Assembly (NCBI GenBank): GCA_964023205.1
Contig: OZ026833.1
Location: 42,997,137 to 43,061,136, forward strand
Source of the DNA: Lutraria lutraria
Lineage: Eukaryota > Mollusca > Bivalvia > Venerida > Mactridae
Length of the DNA: 64,000 nucleotides
Direction of reading: 5' to 3'
The notes under the pieces: generated by a model
What the model saw: only the letters and a program-made list of their open reading frames with translations
Told to the model about the DNA's origin: nothing
Database searches by the model: none
Shown here: positions 36,675 to 49,248 of the stretch, one piece after another
How the letters are laid out: each line of letters opens with the position of its first letter
Position numbering within the stretch: the stretch's first letter is position 1
Translations under genes and position numbers: made by a program

Positions 36675-39600
36675 ATGTCAGCCACATTTGTGATCCGTAT
36701 CACCCAAGGGCTATGTATTCTATTTTTGGTTCATGACAGTTATTGCAACCATGACTGTTCAGCGTACGCAAACACGTACGATATTGTAACAGGTCTAAAG
36801 AAAGAACTTTTATCAAATTCTAATTACGACTCATCAACAGTACCTTACTCAACCAATCGTTACCCTAGGTAAAGTACTAAATATCACGTATAATTGCTGT
36901 AAAACGTTGATCACTTAGCAATAAACACAATATAAATTTCATTATGAAGTCCACTAATGTTTTGGAACTTTGACTAATACATATACATACGTATCCTTAA
37001 TATTTCAAATAGATAATATCCGTTACTATTTTTAGACACGGGGAAATCCAGTTTGCTTAGTAACCGGTAAAGTTTTGTCTTAAGTTTTTTCTTTCTTAAA
37101 TTTTAAGATTTTTAGTAAAGAAATTCGTAAGTTGCTTTTGAAATACGACGAAGTTTAAGGAAGGTTTTCTCCTTAGCTAAGGAAATAATTTTAAGATTTT
37201 TCTTTTATTGCGCACCTGCCGCTTCTAAGATAAAATGTTTTTTTATTATAAAAACTCGTAAAAGTAAAGGAAAATAATATAGCGCACCAAGGACTGGCTA
37301 TTGTAACTAAAAGAGCTGAAAAACAAAGTTCACGAGATTAATGCTTCATCTATGCTTGAAATGGGGATCAAGTATTTTCTGCATGAATTGTCCCATCCGG
37401 ATGTTTGCCACAAAAATGCAAAAATAACTTTATCCCGTTTTCAAGTCATTATCAAAGATTCTAGCTTCAAACCTTCTTCACAACACCATAGCCTACAGTT
37501 GTAAATCCTCTGTGCGCTACATCATTTTGAATAACTGAAATGTTTTCATACAAAATAAGGCAACTAGCTGCGAGTCAAGAGATGATGTTTACAGAAAGAA
37601 GGTCCGGGGGAAATCAATTAACAATAGCGCGATGACGTAGTTTACTACCATTGTTATTTTACTCAATGACATTCAGACTACGGATAATTTGTCTCATAGA
37701 GCTAGGTCGATAGTTTCATTTTCCTATGCATTATATCTCCGAACGAAAATAAATGTGTACATGCATATTGAACGAATGGGATTGTTAGCAGAAAGTTGCC
37801 AGAAACCAGATGTTCAGTGTTTGCCTATTGCATGAAAGAAATTCAGTATCAAGAACGTTGGAAATGCATTCAAATCAAATTGCCGAATACAGAATGAAAA
37901 AAAAACATATCTGGACCATTAACCACCATGTCGTATAATTTGTTTCTTGTAACATGTAGTCTGAAACTAAATTGTATGTTTTAAAATACGTGCTTTTTCT
38001 TTGCTTTGTTTAAGAAATTGGCGTTTTTCTGAACATGTACTCGTTAAACAGCGTGGACGAAATAAACCAACTGATTGGGACTTCTGCCTACATTGGTCTA
38101 TATTGGTACGATGAATTGATATCTTGGAATGGGTCTGATTACGGAGTGTGTCATTTGTACTTCCGGCAGGTCAGTATATGTGTTCATATCTTTATAACGA
38201 TTTTAGATAAAAGGATGATGAACTTTATTGTGTGGTGATGTTTAATATAACACAACTATAATTGAACTTATTTACATATATATGTATGTTTGATCATTAT
38301 GAATATGCGTAATATGTTTTAATTGAATAAGGCTCCAATTTGACCCTTTTAATGTCGTTTTGACAATTTTAATGTCGTTTTGACCCTTTTAATGTCGTTT
38401 TGACCCTTAAATTAGCAAAATAAAGCATCTGACTCTTGAGAATTTGAACCAAAGGGTCAAATCTACTCCTAACTTAGCATGAAATGTGTTGACTCTTCTA
38501 GTAAATATCCTCAGGCCGTTTAGACGCTCGACTTTTGACATGTAGTGAACGCGCTGCTTGAAGTATAATATTCTGAATAAACTGGCAGTCCAATGATCAT
38601 ATCTCAGAAATGGAAATTCGGCCTCAAGGAAAGTTTTCCCCCAAATGCGTACTCAAATATAGAAATTTGCGTTCTATAGGATCAGATATGGACACCACAA
38701 TTGTACTTGACAAATACAGCAGTAGTTGAAGAAAGTTTGGGAAATCCTGATTTTCCAATTTTAGTCTTTCCCTCAGGTATTGTGTACTGGTGGCCTTTCA
38801 AGGTAAATACGTGGTCTATTTTATTTTCAAATTTATGTGCATTCATTATCAAATGGTTTATACATGTATCTTCGAGTAATATAGCATTCTACATCGAGAT
38901 AAAAACATTATATAACTAGCTAGAACTGGTTAGCTATATCTCTGAGTACTGAAGCATTCTATATTGAGATAAAAGATTTTAATGGTCAGATTTATATTTT
39001 GACCAATGGCATTGATGTATTTATTTAGCCATATGGTTTATTGAATAACACTCGGATCTTATTCCATCTGTATTAAACCTTGGTGTGCATGCATTATCGT
39101 CATAACATAAATAAGAACATTAAATATATTAATGCTTGTTATCGCTGGTTAATACCAACTTTGCCGCTCCCTCGGCTCAATACCTCACCCTACAAAGAAA
39201 TTCAAGATTGAACAAAATCCCTATAATTATAATCGATTGCTGCAATTTATCATCAGACAAAAAACCGATATCGATTTTTTGCATCGATTTCAAGGGAGAC
39301 AATTTGGCTTAACGGGAGGGCGAAATGTATTGGAAAGTTGGGTATGTTCAGTTTCCATGAGTACTTTCAGCGCTTTGATTTTTCTTTAGATTTATAAGGA
39401 ATCACAACGTCGCTAATCTATTTCTATCATTATATTATTTTCCTTAAATTTGTTGTTAAATGAATTGTGTTACTAACGACCAGTCCAGTTCTTTGTGCAT
39501 TGTTGTATCGTAACAGGTTTCGACTACCACGTGTTCCATGAATGTATACTACTACCCTTTCGACGAGCACGTATGCTCTTTGGAGTTCTCCGTATTAGGA

Positions 39601-41666
39601 TACACCGTGTATGAGGTAATTGTTACTGTACATGTACTGCAACACGAAATAAATAATTTTATCAGCACTTATGTTGCTAGTATGGTGGCCGATCCTTAAG
39701 TACCACGGAGGCAAAACAAATATATATATGCATGGTTTCCGCTATCAGTCCCCAAATATGGGGACTGAAGGAAGGCAGAAATCAGAAACATATTTTTAGC
39801 TCAAAAACATGAAAATGGAAATATCGTTAAAAATGGCCTAGACTGAACAAGAAAAACTATAACAAAACGTTATAGGTAGATGAATTACAAGAACTATATT
39901 GGTTTATGTTTTTTTGTATGAAGTTGCTTTTTTCATAAAGGATATTGTCTGTATATTTTATTCAATCCTCCATTAAGGAGAGTATAAAATATTTACATGA
40001 TATGAGTAATACACATTATAATGACAATCATGAGTTTTTCACAATTTGACAAATGAATAAATTCATGTATATAGTTCACAAGCTCATGGTTATATCATAC
40101 CCTACATCAATAAAATAGAATCAACCCTAAATGTTAACGAATTCACCATAAATCTGAGCACTATCATACAAGCACATTGAACTTCAAATAGCCACACAAC
40201 AACTTATCTAGACAATGCCTTCATGATTTACTTACCTGTCAACTATTAATAGATTCAGTCATCACCATTAGCCAATCAAATGGCCAGGATTAGCCAAACT
40301 AGTAATAGACACTACACTATATACTCGCAAACAGCTATAATAAACTAATACTCACAAGTATAATTCGTCTAGAAAAACAATCCACGGTCAACAGTTGGAT
40401 CTGTCGGGTAAACGGAAAATAGGCACGTTTGTACTTCTAGTGTTGACGGGACTGAGCCCCGGATGAATGTAAGAGTATCATAATTATGTTAAGCATCACT
40501 GTAAGCTTTTGAATTCATTTATAAGTGTAAGTTTTGTTTATATTTGAGTAATGTTAGAATAAAATAAAGTTTTTTTAGATGACCTTTTTTGAAGCATAAA
40601 TAATGCTATACATAATTTGTTCATCTAAGCGAACCCGAGCAAATATTGTTGAAAGAAACAACATTTCATTTTTTATTGTGATTACAACCAAATTAAATAA
40701 GTTTTCATGTTTAGAAATTCATGGACACTATAACATGTTTTATGATTCTTTGACAAGGACCAAGACCTGCGACGACCATTGTTTATCTTTTACTCTTTAA
40801 ATAAAATATTATTCTTAAACTTGGTTAGATTATGGATGAACATAACTTGATTTGTATTTGTCATAAATTTGTTAATTCTAAATTGATATATTTATACCGT
40901 CGTGTTGTGCTTTTTTCTTCAGATCAAGATGGACTCGTCTTCAGAAATTAGTATGGACTTCTTCGTTACGAATTCCAAATGGGAAGTGTCCGCGTCAAGT
41001 GTCGATGTTATCGGAATAGGAAATGATCCAGTTCTGAATTTCCATTTGAAGATAAAAAGAAGGCCGACATATGTCATGATTTCCAATATTATACCTGTCA
41101 TGCTCCTCTCTACTTTGAATGTTGTTGCCTTTATTTTGCCATGCAATTGTGGAGAGAGAGTAGCTTACGTCATAACAGTATTCTTGTCATTCGCCGTCCT
41201 AATGACACTAGTATTAGCAACGATTCCGCAAAATTCTTTGGTAGTTTCATTGTTTGAAATTTATTTGTTTTTTCTGACAGTACAAAGTACATTTATAACG
41301 GTTATAACTCTTATATTTGTGCGGATGTCCATGCTCGACGACGTCGGGAACCCTGTCCATCCGGCACTGCTTAGTTGCTACGGTTTCTTCCTCTGCAAGT
41401 GTCGCCGTAACGAACGTAGAAAACGAAAACAAAACCGAATCGCGATGGCATCGGTCCAAGAGAATAAGTTAGATGGACAAAATAAAGAAGCGGATGTGGC
41501 TGAAGATGAAGATGAAGAAAAAAGCAGAGAAGATATTCAAGCGGCCACGTGGAGAGAAATAGTAAATTTCCTTGATAAAATATGTTTAGTAGTGTTTTCG
41601 TTGAGTTTGCTAAGCAGTTCGGCAGCCTTTTTCATTGGCGTTATGACAAATAGAACCGATCCGTAA
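36675..41666 (+). CDS. Cys-loop ligand-gated ion channel subunit, nicotinic acetylcholine receptor type (non-alpha)
   Basis: Exons: 36675-36868, 38015-38169, 38680-38802, 39517-39615, 40923-41666. Exon 1 encodes a signal peptide (MSATFVIRITQGLCILFLV) and the N-terminal helix. Extracellular signatures follow: SLNSVDEINQ, DELISWNGSDYG, QIWTPQLYLTNTAV, GIVYWWP, then the disulfide loop CSMNVYYYPFDEHVC (13 residues between cysteines). The last exon has four membrane helices; before M2 is GERVAY, with Glu at -1' and Leu at 9', as in cation channels. The M3-M4 loop is short (about 70 aa) and ends in an acidic run. No vicinal CC where alpha subunits bind agonist. Exon 1 ends in phase 2, while the next exon as read needs phase 1, so a small exon (3n+2 nt) between 36869 and 38014 is probably missing. 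Acetylcholine as ligand is not proven. Confidence 0.85.
38341..38560 (+). repeat. Diverged relative of the 61209-61402 element, with short tandem units
   Basis: Three repeats of TTTTAATGTCGTTTTGAC start near 38356. They are followed by GACTCTTGAGAATT and ACCAAAGGGTCAAAT, also present in the 61.2-61.4 kb element. It is intronic in the channel gene. Confidence 0.5.
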
Positions 41667-42010
41667 GAGTTTTCTAATGCCTGATAGTTTAGATGTATTA
41701 CCAACCCGACCCGGACAGGTATAGTAACGACCATTGCAGTTTATAGAGAGAATGAGTCTGTAAATATTTAGAAACTATAGTGCGTGGATGTTTTTCCAAA
41801 ATTCATTTGAAGTTGGTCCTATATCGTAAGCCGAACTTAGATCTGAACATACCTGATTACTATAATATAAACGTCTTACAAAGTAAAGTAAAAAAGATTA
41901 TGTTATGATCATGCAACGTTTTTAAAGAATATGTCAATACGTTTTCATTCTACTTATATGTCGATGTGCAAAAAACTGGAAACTGTCAGATACGTCCTTA
42001 AAATTGTTAA

Positions 42011-42358
42011 AGGGGCATACCCTACAACTGACAAATATTCTGTGAAAGTGTAAAAATGTGCTAGATGTATATGTAAAACAATATATAATGGATAATTGCA
42101 GGAAGAACATGGGTCATAAAATGACTAGTTTAGGTACTAGCCACAACAAACATAGCTATCAATAATAAATTACTTCCACCCAAAAATTTCCATGACTAAA
42201 TGTATGTGTCACAAATACATATTTTTTATGATTTTATTTTTAATTGGATGAATTTTTGGCTGAAACTTTCTTCGTCGGCTTTTTTCTTCTTTACAAGCTT
42301 CTAATTTATCATCATTTTGCTTTAATTCTAAATGCACCAAGTTGTAGGGTATGCCCCT
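42011..42358. mobile_element. 348-bp MITE with identical 19-bp TIRs and TTAA target duplication
   Basis: TTAA at 42007-42010 and 42359-42362. The left TIR AGGGGCATACCCTACAACT is exactly the reverse complement of the right end. No coding capacity. Identical TIRs suggest it is younger than the other TTAA elements here. Confidence 0.88.
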
Positions 42359-43217
42359 TTAAGTGGTAATTCCTTATGAAAACTTGAGGGATGTTTCTCC
42401 ATAAATGTCTTATGACATTAATGCCCTTAAGTGTGAAGGTCATGCGTATGGTAGCGAGGCTTGTGATATGAATGTGATGGTGACTTTTGAAATCGTTCTG
42501 TTTAGAATTGGTGCCATTAAATGATTTTATGAATTTTACGTCAGCTGTGGAATTTCTTTTGTTATATATTACATTAATTTATTTGAACATCGATTGCAAA
42601 GAAATTTCTACCAGGTCTGTTTGATGTCTTGAATTATTCTTATTCCAATTTTGAACGCAATCCGTCAACTAATACTCGGATATTATATGTAGTAAGTGAT
42701 GCGTTAGCTCTGCATACAGAGGTTATAAGGCGTATGTTTGGTCTCAGAACTCAAATCTCAATTCCATTCCCAAAATTTAATGGTTAAAAAGAAGGAGCTT
42801 ATTAATATTTAATAACATATCCTGATCGATTATGGTTTAAGATTTATGTAATAATAATATAAGTAAGGTCGGGTCATAATTAACTTAGAAACGTTTAAAG
42901 ACAAGATATGAGATTTGAGCTCAGAGACCAAACAGTTTTATAACCAGGTCTTGAGTGTACTTCCGGACCGGACTTATATTTACTTCATGTGTAGATTGAA
43001 AATGAAAGGTAGTCTGAATATCGATGTTTTACTATTCTTGATCTCTTAAAGTATTTTAGGAGTTATAGACTTCACTTATAATATCTGATCTATGTATGAA
43101 GTAATACTTTTCCATTTAAATCACGCTATTTACCACCACTGAAACATTAACTATCTTCTATGTTTTGTATTTCAACTTTCATTTTCGTTTGATAATTATG
43201 AAAGCATGTACAAAATG

Positions 43218-43275
43218 TGTTGTTGTTTTTGTTGTTATTGCTGCTGCTACTGTTGTTGTTTATTGTGGTGGTGCT
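43218..43275 (+). repeat. Imperfect GTT/GCT trinucleotide microsatellite
   Basis: A run of TTG/TTGTT and GCTGCTGCT units continues into GGTGGTGCTGATGATGAGG. There is no sign that it is coding. Confidence 0.7.
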
Positions 43276-43436
43276 GATGATGAGGACAACAACGTCGCCG
43301 TCGCAACAACATGTCCAACCAAGATGAAATAATCACTTGTAATTAGAAGCCCATAAAGTGAATGCACATGTAAACTAATCAGAGTTTGTTTATTTTTTAC
43401 CCATTACATGTATATCCAAATTTAATTATTATCTTA

Positions 43437-43760
43437 AAATGGAGCGGACAGATTTTAGGAACCTTTATAATTTTTTAAGGTTTCTATGATAGAAAATGGT
43501 TTACCATGAGTTTTTTTAATAAAGGATAATCCTTTGAGTTATTGGCTCTTTAAATTTGCATCGAAGTCTATGAAAAAAAATTTTTTTTCTAATTTTCAAC
43601 AAGGGCAACAACTCCTACAAAATTTTCAAAATGTGTGGTAAAATAAATTATAAAAGTATTTAGGGTAACTATCAAACAAATAAAGATAATTGAACAATAC
43701 TATTTTAAAATACATGTATTAACATTTTTAGTAGCATTGAGCAGGCATGTCAATACTGTC
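43437..43760. repeat. Second diverged relative of the 10564-11091 transposon
   Basis: Shares GGAGCGGACAGATTTT-type start, CTTTAAATTTGCATCGAAG and TTTTCAACAAGGGCAACA with copies at 10564 and 31565. Confidence 0.6.
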
Positions 43761-44375
43761 TTATGGATGTAATATCATAATAAATGGTCTTCAAAAGAAA
43801 CACTTCTCGAAAATTACCGAGCCAGTGAAATTATTGTAAAGATTTGCTTGACAAATATTTATCATTTGTGAATTACTATTGACCAGAAAATGACGTCAAT
43901 CCAAAAGCAACATTTGGATAATTCTTTTTTGGTCTAATTATTAACCCTTTTCTGAATAGATAAATGCCCAAGCATTGTCCGTTCTGAAATTTCTGGCACA
44001 GGTTGACATAATTTGACTAGTGATATTAATCAATTCACTTAGCTAAACAAATATTCTTCTATAAAAACTATGTTACTCTTACGGCGCATGCATGCAATTC
44101 TAACGGTTTATTCGATCAAAAAATTATTTTTTTTTGCCATTACTTGGTCGATCAGAATGCTACATTGTATATTGAAACAATATTCTACGTGCAGTTTATT
44201 AAGGGCAACCTTATAATTAAACGGGTTTTGATAATTGTATAGGAAAAGCATGATAAACGTTACCACGTAACCATGGAAACGAATTACAAAGTATTTAAGT
44301 CCAAGTACTATGTGAAAATATTACTGAGTAGGATATTCATTTACATACTAAAGAGCTGAATATCGGTGGTAAGGC

Positions 44376-45115
44376 TAGGGATGGGCCGATGCATCGAAAT
44401 ATCGATGCATTGCGATCCCGAGTGTCCCGATGGTATGGATCGATAGTAAAAATATCGATCCAATTGTTATCGCCTATAGTTAGCTCAACTATCGATAGTT
44501 ACGATACTTTAACTGTTTAGTGTATTCTAGTCATTTACTCGTGATATTAATATAGTTTCAGTGTTTTATTGCCAAGGAAGGCAAGAAATGAAAAAGCACA
44601 CAATACAGTATCTGAACTGAATTTTATTAATGTATTTCTGTCCATTCACTTCAAATCATTTCCACAAACATTTTAGTATGTATTTACAGCAAAGTTATAT
44701 CTTACACTGTGCAAATTTGGATTTACAAGTTAGATAGATAGATAGATTAGATAGATTTATTTCAGCATATAAAACACATGGTATGGTACAATACAAGGTA
44801 TAAATGTTTTAAATATCACATCGTTACAAAGACTTGATAATACATATAATGAAAGACAATATGACATATAATACTAATAAATCTTTAGATGTACCAGTAC
44901 ATGACTTGTATTTATATACTCAGGATGACACAAAAAAGGAAAAGTGAATTAGTTTGTTTGGAAAAGTAGTCTCTGTGGTTTTCAAATCTTGGTAATAACT
45001 ATTGCAATAGTATTGCGATAGTTTCCATCAATAGCAATAGTATCGCGATAGTAGTATCAGCAATAGCAATTAATAGTATGACAATAGTCAAAACTGGACC
45101 CAATAGTCACCCCTA
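44376..45115. mobile_element. 740-bp non-autonomous hAT-type transposon
   Basis: The 8-bp target duplication GGTAAGGC is intact at 44368-44375 and 45116-45123. Terminal repeats are TAGGGATG and TAGGGGTG (right end, reverse complement). The subterminal parts carry ATCGAT- and AATAG-rich motifs, typical of transposase-binding arrays. A TAGA microsatellite lies inside near 44736-44757. No transposase frame. Confidence 0.88.
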
Positions 45116-46137
45116 GGTAAGGCATCATCATATTTAAGTACAGATCGAGTAATTATCGTTGTTCAAAAATGTGTAAATTACGTGCAATATTGCCATTGTT
45201 GGTTTATAGAAGACCAAGCAAATATGATATTTATTTCAAATCACTGGCAATGGATACACTGGATTTATTTAAGTATATATTTAAATAAATTGGTGAAACT
45301 TGACATGACCAGTCAGCCAATACCGATACATTAAGCGGAGAAGGTGGGGAAATAGTATTTTTAAGAGTACATTTATAAAATTTAATGTATATTTCACATA
45401 AAAAGATACAAGAAGAAGAAAAGAAGGGGGAGGGAATAACTACATGTATAAATGATATTTACAGTGAAAGCTATAACTTCACAAAGTATTTAATAGTACA
45501 ACAATAAAAGTTATACAAAACAACAAGTTAAAACCAAATAACGATGTATTTTATATACTAGTATATATACAGACCCTTTGATGTTATAAAACTCGAGAAC
45601 AGTCTCCAAGCTCAAATCTCTAAGTAATTATGATTGGACAGATTGTGATGATTAATGTATTCAGATCAATTATGCTGTCATGCAAGTGTATCAGTTATAT
45701 CATTATATAAATTGCCTGATTAAATTTAACGCAGAAACATAATATTTATGCTATTTGAGCACCGAGACAGATACATATTATAAGTTTTATAACCTCGACC
45801 CCAGGCAGGGAGAATTTTTTTTTTAATTATCTCTGACATTTTTATCTAAAAGATATCATTTAAAATAACGAAGAATGTTTCTACGAAATTAGAGTAATAA
45901 ATGTATCTTAGAAAAAGAAAACGATTCTGAAAGTAATGTATCGCAGACAATTTATACTGCGCAATTAAGATCCCAGAGCATTTTTTTTTCAAAATTTCAA
46001 ACAAGCAGTTAAAGCATTATTCCATATTTAGCGTTACTTAGCGTTTCTTCAGTTTTCGTTTTAGTGTATGAAGATAAATATTTCTATTTACTTCATTATT
46101 AATTAATTTACCGTATACTGCAATTTCATTTTCCTAG

Positions 46138-46260
46138 CATTCTCCCCAGGGACCCCTTTACCAAGGACCACTCCCTCCCCATGGACCTTCTTCCCATCCC
46201 CCCATGGACTCTCCAGGGAGGCCTCCAGCAGGGAACCCTTTTCCCACGGTATCATCCCTC
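46138..46260 (+). other. C-rich, locally GC-rich stretch
   Basis: Dense CCC/CCTCCC and CCATGGAC words in an otherwise AT-rich region. The 71-codon open frame over it has no recognisable features. It could be a repeat relic or an imperfect minisatellite. Confidence 0.35.
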
Positions 46261-47336
46261 ACACAGGACACCATATGTCTCCTGTCTGTCAACTCCATTG
46301 TTAACTTACAGACGCAAACAGACAAAAAGTAACTTAAAAACGGAAACCAGCAGAAATTTAAGCGATGTTACGAAAACATGGAGATTCTTGGATTAATAGC
46401 CAAATACGTAATCGGTGAAAAAGAACAAATTTGAAACATATATTCTATTGGGATATTAAAAGTGTACTGACGGTCAAAAGTTTATGAATATTAATCTGAA
46501 TGCAGATAGACGTCTGATGATGACAGCCTGTAAAGACCATGCATGATCTATTTCAACAAAATAACCACCTTTTATACGAACGCGTTAACACCGGGCAAAA
46601 AGTTGACATAATGTGAATAACGATAGGCTTCGAGCGTATTTTCATATCTAGTAATTTCACTGTAACACCAAATCAGTTCTAATTTTCAATGGCGCTTCGC
46701 ATTATAATATACAATATGCTGGTGAAGTTTGATAATATTTGAAACGTCAAGTAAAGTACGTAATGCAATTATCAATGAATATTTTCTACTTTAATTAGGT
46801 CTTGTTTTACCTCTACGTAGTCAATACGTGTACCCCCGGGGGTATGATATATACACTATACAAATCCAAGTCCTTTATGAAGGCGTTTAACATCTCGATA
46901 CAAATATTGTTCCATATGGGACAATTTTAGTCAATTTCTCACTCGGTATATAAGTCCTTGATATAGCGGACATGTCTCAACCGCGGACAGTGGACACCAA
47001 GATAGCCAAATCGTTTCCCTAAATACCATTTGGACCTTCAAAAATGGATCTAAAACAAGTCTTGTGTCATATTCATCAAAGGAACAATCACTTGAATGTC
47101 TAGGAATGGTATTGACGCAGGAACCGTTGGCTTTATACTTAGACCGCTAAATTATACAAATAATATAATTCAGTTAATTTATTTACATACAAGTTTAAAA
47201 CCCCCTTTCCCAGCAAACACATGACGTTGTAAAAACGTTGTACAGACGTTGTACCATGACGTTGGATGACCGTTGGATTTGGGTTGTAAATGAAAGTTTT
47301 TAGACGTCATGTTCCGACGTCGGTGCAACGTCGTGT

Positions 47337-47545
47337 ATATACAACCAAAATCCAATGTGTTTTCAACCAAAATCCAACGTGTATACAACCACAATCCAAC
47401 CTGTATATACAACCAAAATCCAACGTGTTTACAACCAAAATCCAACGTGTATACAACCACATTTCAACCTGTATTCAACCAAAATCCAACGTGTATACAA
47501 CCACAATCCAACCTGTATACAACCAAAATCCAACGTGTATATATT
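47337..47545 (+). repeat. 22-23-bp minisatellite, about 9 copies
   Basis: The unit is built on ACAACCAAAATCCAACGTG plus a short TAT spacer, alternating with an ACCACAATCCAACCTG variant. All three forward frames stay open because the unit is not a multiple of three and lacks stops. A reverse-complement half-unit (CGTTGGATTTGGGTTGT) lies left at about 47270. Confidence 0.9.
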
Positions 47546-48018
47546 TACACGCCTGTAAGTATAAGGTGAGTATATCAACAAAACTCAGGGATGTTCAAAC
47601 AAAGAACATAATGACGCCAGTTACTAATCCTGAATAATTAGTTCTTCATGAGGATACTGAACACTTTTAAAATAATATTGCTAAACAATTAATATGTCTA
47701 TAACCTATATCAGAAAGTTCACTTTTAATCTCACAATACAACCTAATCTATATTTATCGTTTGAAATGTCAAACAAAAAACAAATTTTGTTCACAATTTA
47801 GAATATACTAGTATCTGATTTATTCTTGCAAATTATTACATACACAGACACACATACCGTACATAATTTTATATAAACACACAGCAGATGATTTTTCAGT
47901 GATCATTAATTAACACTTATAACAGTCTGTCTAAATGAAATGTACAAAACAGTTAGGGACTAATAAATTAATCCCTCTGGATTTCCTGTCTGTGTTTCTG
48001 GAGCCTACTTCAGCGGAC

Positions 48019-48075
48019 AGACCTGGCTGGCATCCTGTTCAGTTTCCTTTGGCATAGACTTCATAGTACTTGCTG
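48019..48075 (-). CDS. Possible terminal exon of an unplaced minus-strand gene
   Basis: A strong acceptor (CTATTTCAG) is followed in one frame by STMKSMPKETEQDASQVCPLK and a TAG. A minus-strand AATAAA sits about 190 bp downstream (near 47820). I cannot find the preceding exons between here and the SUMO promoter, so the gene could be tiny, extend beneath SUMO, or not exist. Confidence 0.2.
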
Positions 48076-48491
48076 AAATAGTAAAAGAGCAAGCATATTC
48101 AGTCAGCAGGCATTTTCGGAAGTCATTTCATCTATCCAAGCTAGTAATTTTTACTATTTGAAAAATATACAGTCTTCTGTAATTCTGTTATCAATCTGCC
48201 ATGAATTCTTAATACGTCGATGTTTAAAGCAAAGTGATATAAATTGTAGAGAAACACACATTTTTACCATAATCCAAATAAAATTATTGAAAAAAAAATA
48301 GAATAATTACCTCCCTTTATTGACTAAGTTTATATATACATTCACCTCTAAATCATATTTAATATAAACAATAAAACATGAAAAATTCTTCGATGAAATC
48401 GATGACTGTACGTTATTTACAATCCAACCAAATATTCTAAAAACCGTTTTATGAACGTAGGCCTAACATAAAGAAAATGTTTCGCTTAGGC

Positions 48492-48529
48492 CAGGGATGC
48501 TATATTACAATATGTAATATAGCATCCCT
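48492..48529. mobile_element. 38-bp palindromic hAT-like relic with 8-bp target duplication
   Basis: CAGGGATGCTATATTACA, a 3-base loop, then its reverse complement. GCTTAGGC is repeated directly on both sides (48484-48491 and 48530-48537). It looks like two hAT terminal repeats with almost no interior. Confidence 0.7.
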
Positions 48530-49248
48530 GCTTAGGCCTATAAAGTTTTACTAACGGCCATGTTGGTTACGTCATTTGTTCTCTTTGCACCACCTTTTCT
48601 GCGGGCACAGTTCGGACATGTTCGGCACATTGTTCCGATACACTCGAATGGTGTTCTATGTGTTCGGAACGTTCCGTACAACGATTCGTGCACGCATGGT
48701 TTATTAGGCCTCCAAGGAACCTGATACTTAGAATATATGCGGCAACTTGTCCTATTGTAACATTTCAGTAAAATGATTTCCCAAGTTTTATGTTATTTTT
48801 TTGTTCTGCAAAGTTTAGGCCCGAGGCAACTGCCTCGGCGTGTCTCAGTGTGGCTACTGTATTAAACGCATATATTATCGGTTAGCTACGCCCTTGTCGA
48901 CATATTTTTTTTAAATTGGCGCGCGATGACGTAGGTGCACCTGTTGACAATTTATGCAGTCACACATAGCCTAATATATATATGTATAAACAACATAACT
49001 TCAGTCGGTTTATCTTATATACAAAGAATTCGGGCCAGAATATGCCCTTGAGACAAAAGAGATGCATTTTCCCCTAATTATCAGGGTCACATAAAGGTCA
49101 AACTTGACAGCCAATCAAAAACGCCGTTTCATCAGTGGTCACAATTCGACGCAGTGATCTTCCTTTGTGCGCCATTTTACAAGCCAGTTGAACAACGCAC
49201 GTTTTTACCCACATTATTAGCAATATACAATATAATACAATAAGAAAA

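Larger units (their letters stand above)
41667..49248. other. Intergenic region between channel and SUMO genes
   Basis: Contains a TTAA-flanked MITE (42011-42358), a GTT-rich microsatellite (43218-43275), a transposon relative (43437-43760), a hAT element (44376-45115), a C-rich stretch (46138-46260), a minisatellite (47337-47545), a doubtful minus-strand exon (48019-48075) and a tiny hAT relic (48492-48529). No other gene is recognised. The last few hundred bases before 49249 should include the SUMO promoter and 5' UTR. Confidence 0.5.

Noticed and set aside
37036..37069. Candidate small channel exon between a TTTAG acceptor and GTAAAG donor
   Set aside because: In the phase left by exon 1 it hits TAG after eight codons, and it shows no receptor motif.
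41247..41459. Minus-strand frames opposite the channel's last exon
   Set aside because: They are shadows of the conserved M2-M4 coding exon on the plus strand.
47290..47637. 115-codon frame with QPKSNVYTT repeats
   Set aside because: All three frames of the minisatellite are open; there is no sign of selection or splice structure.
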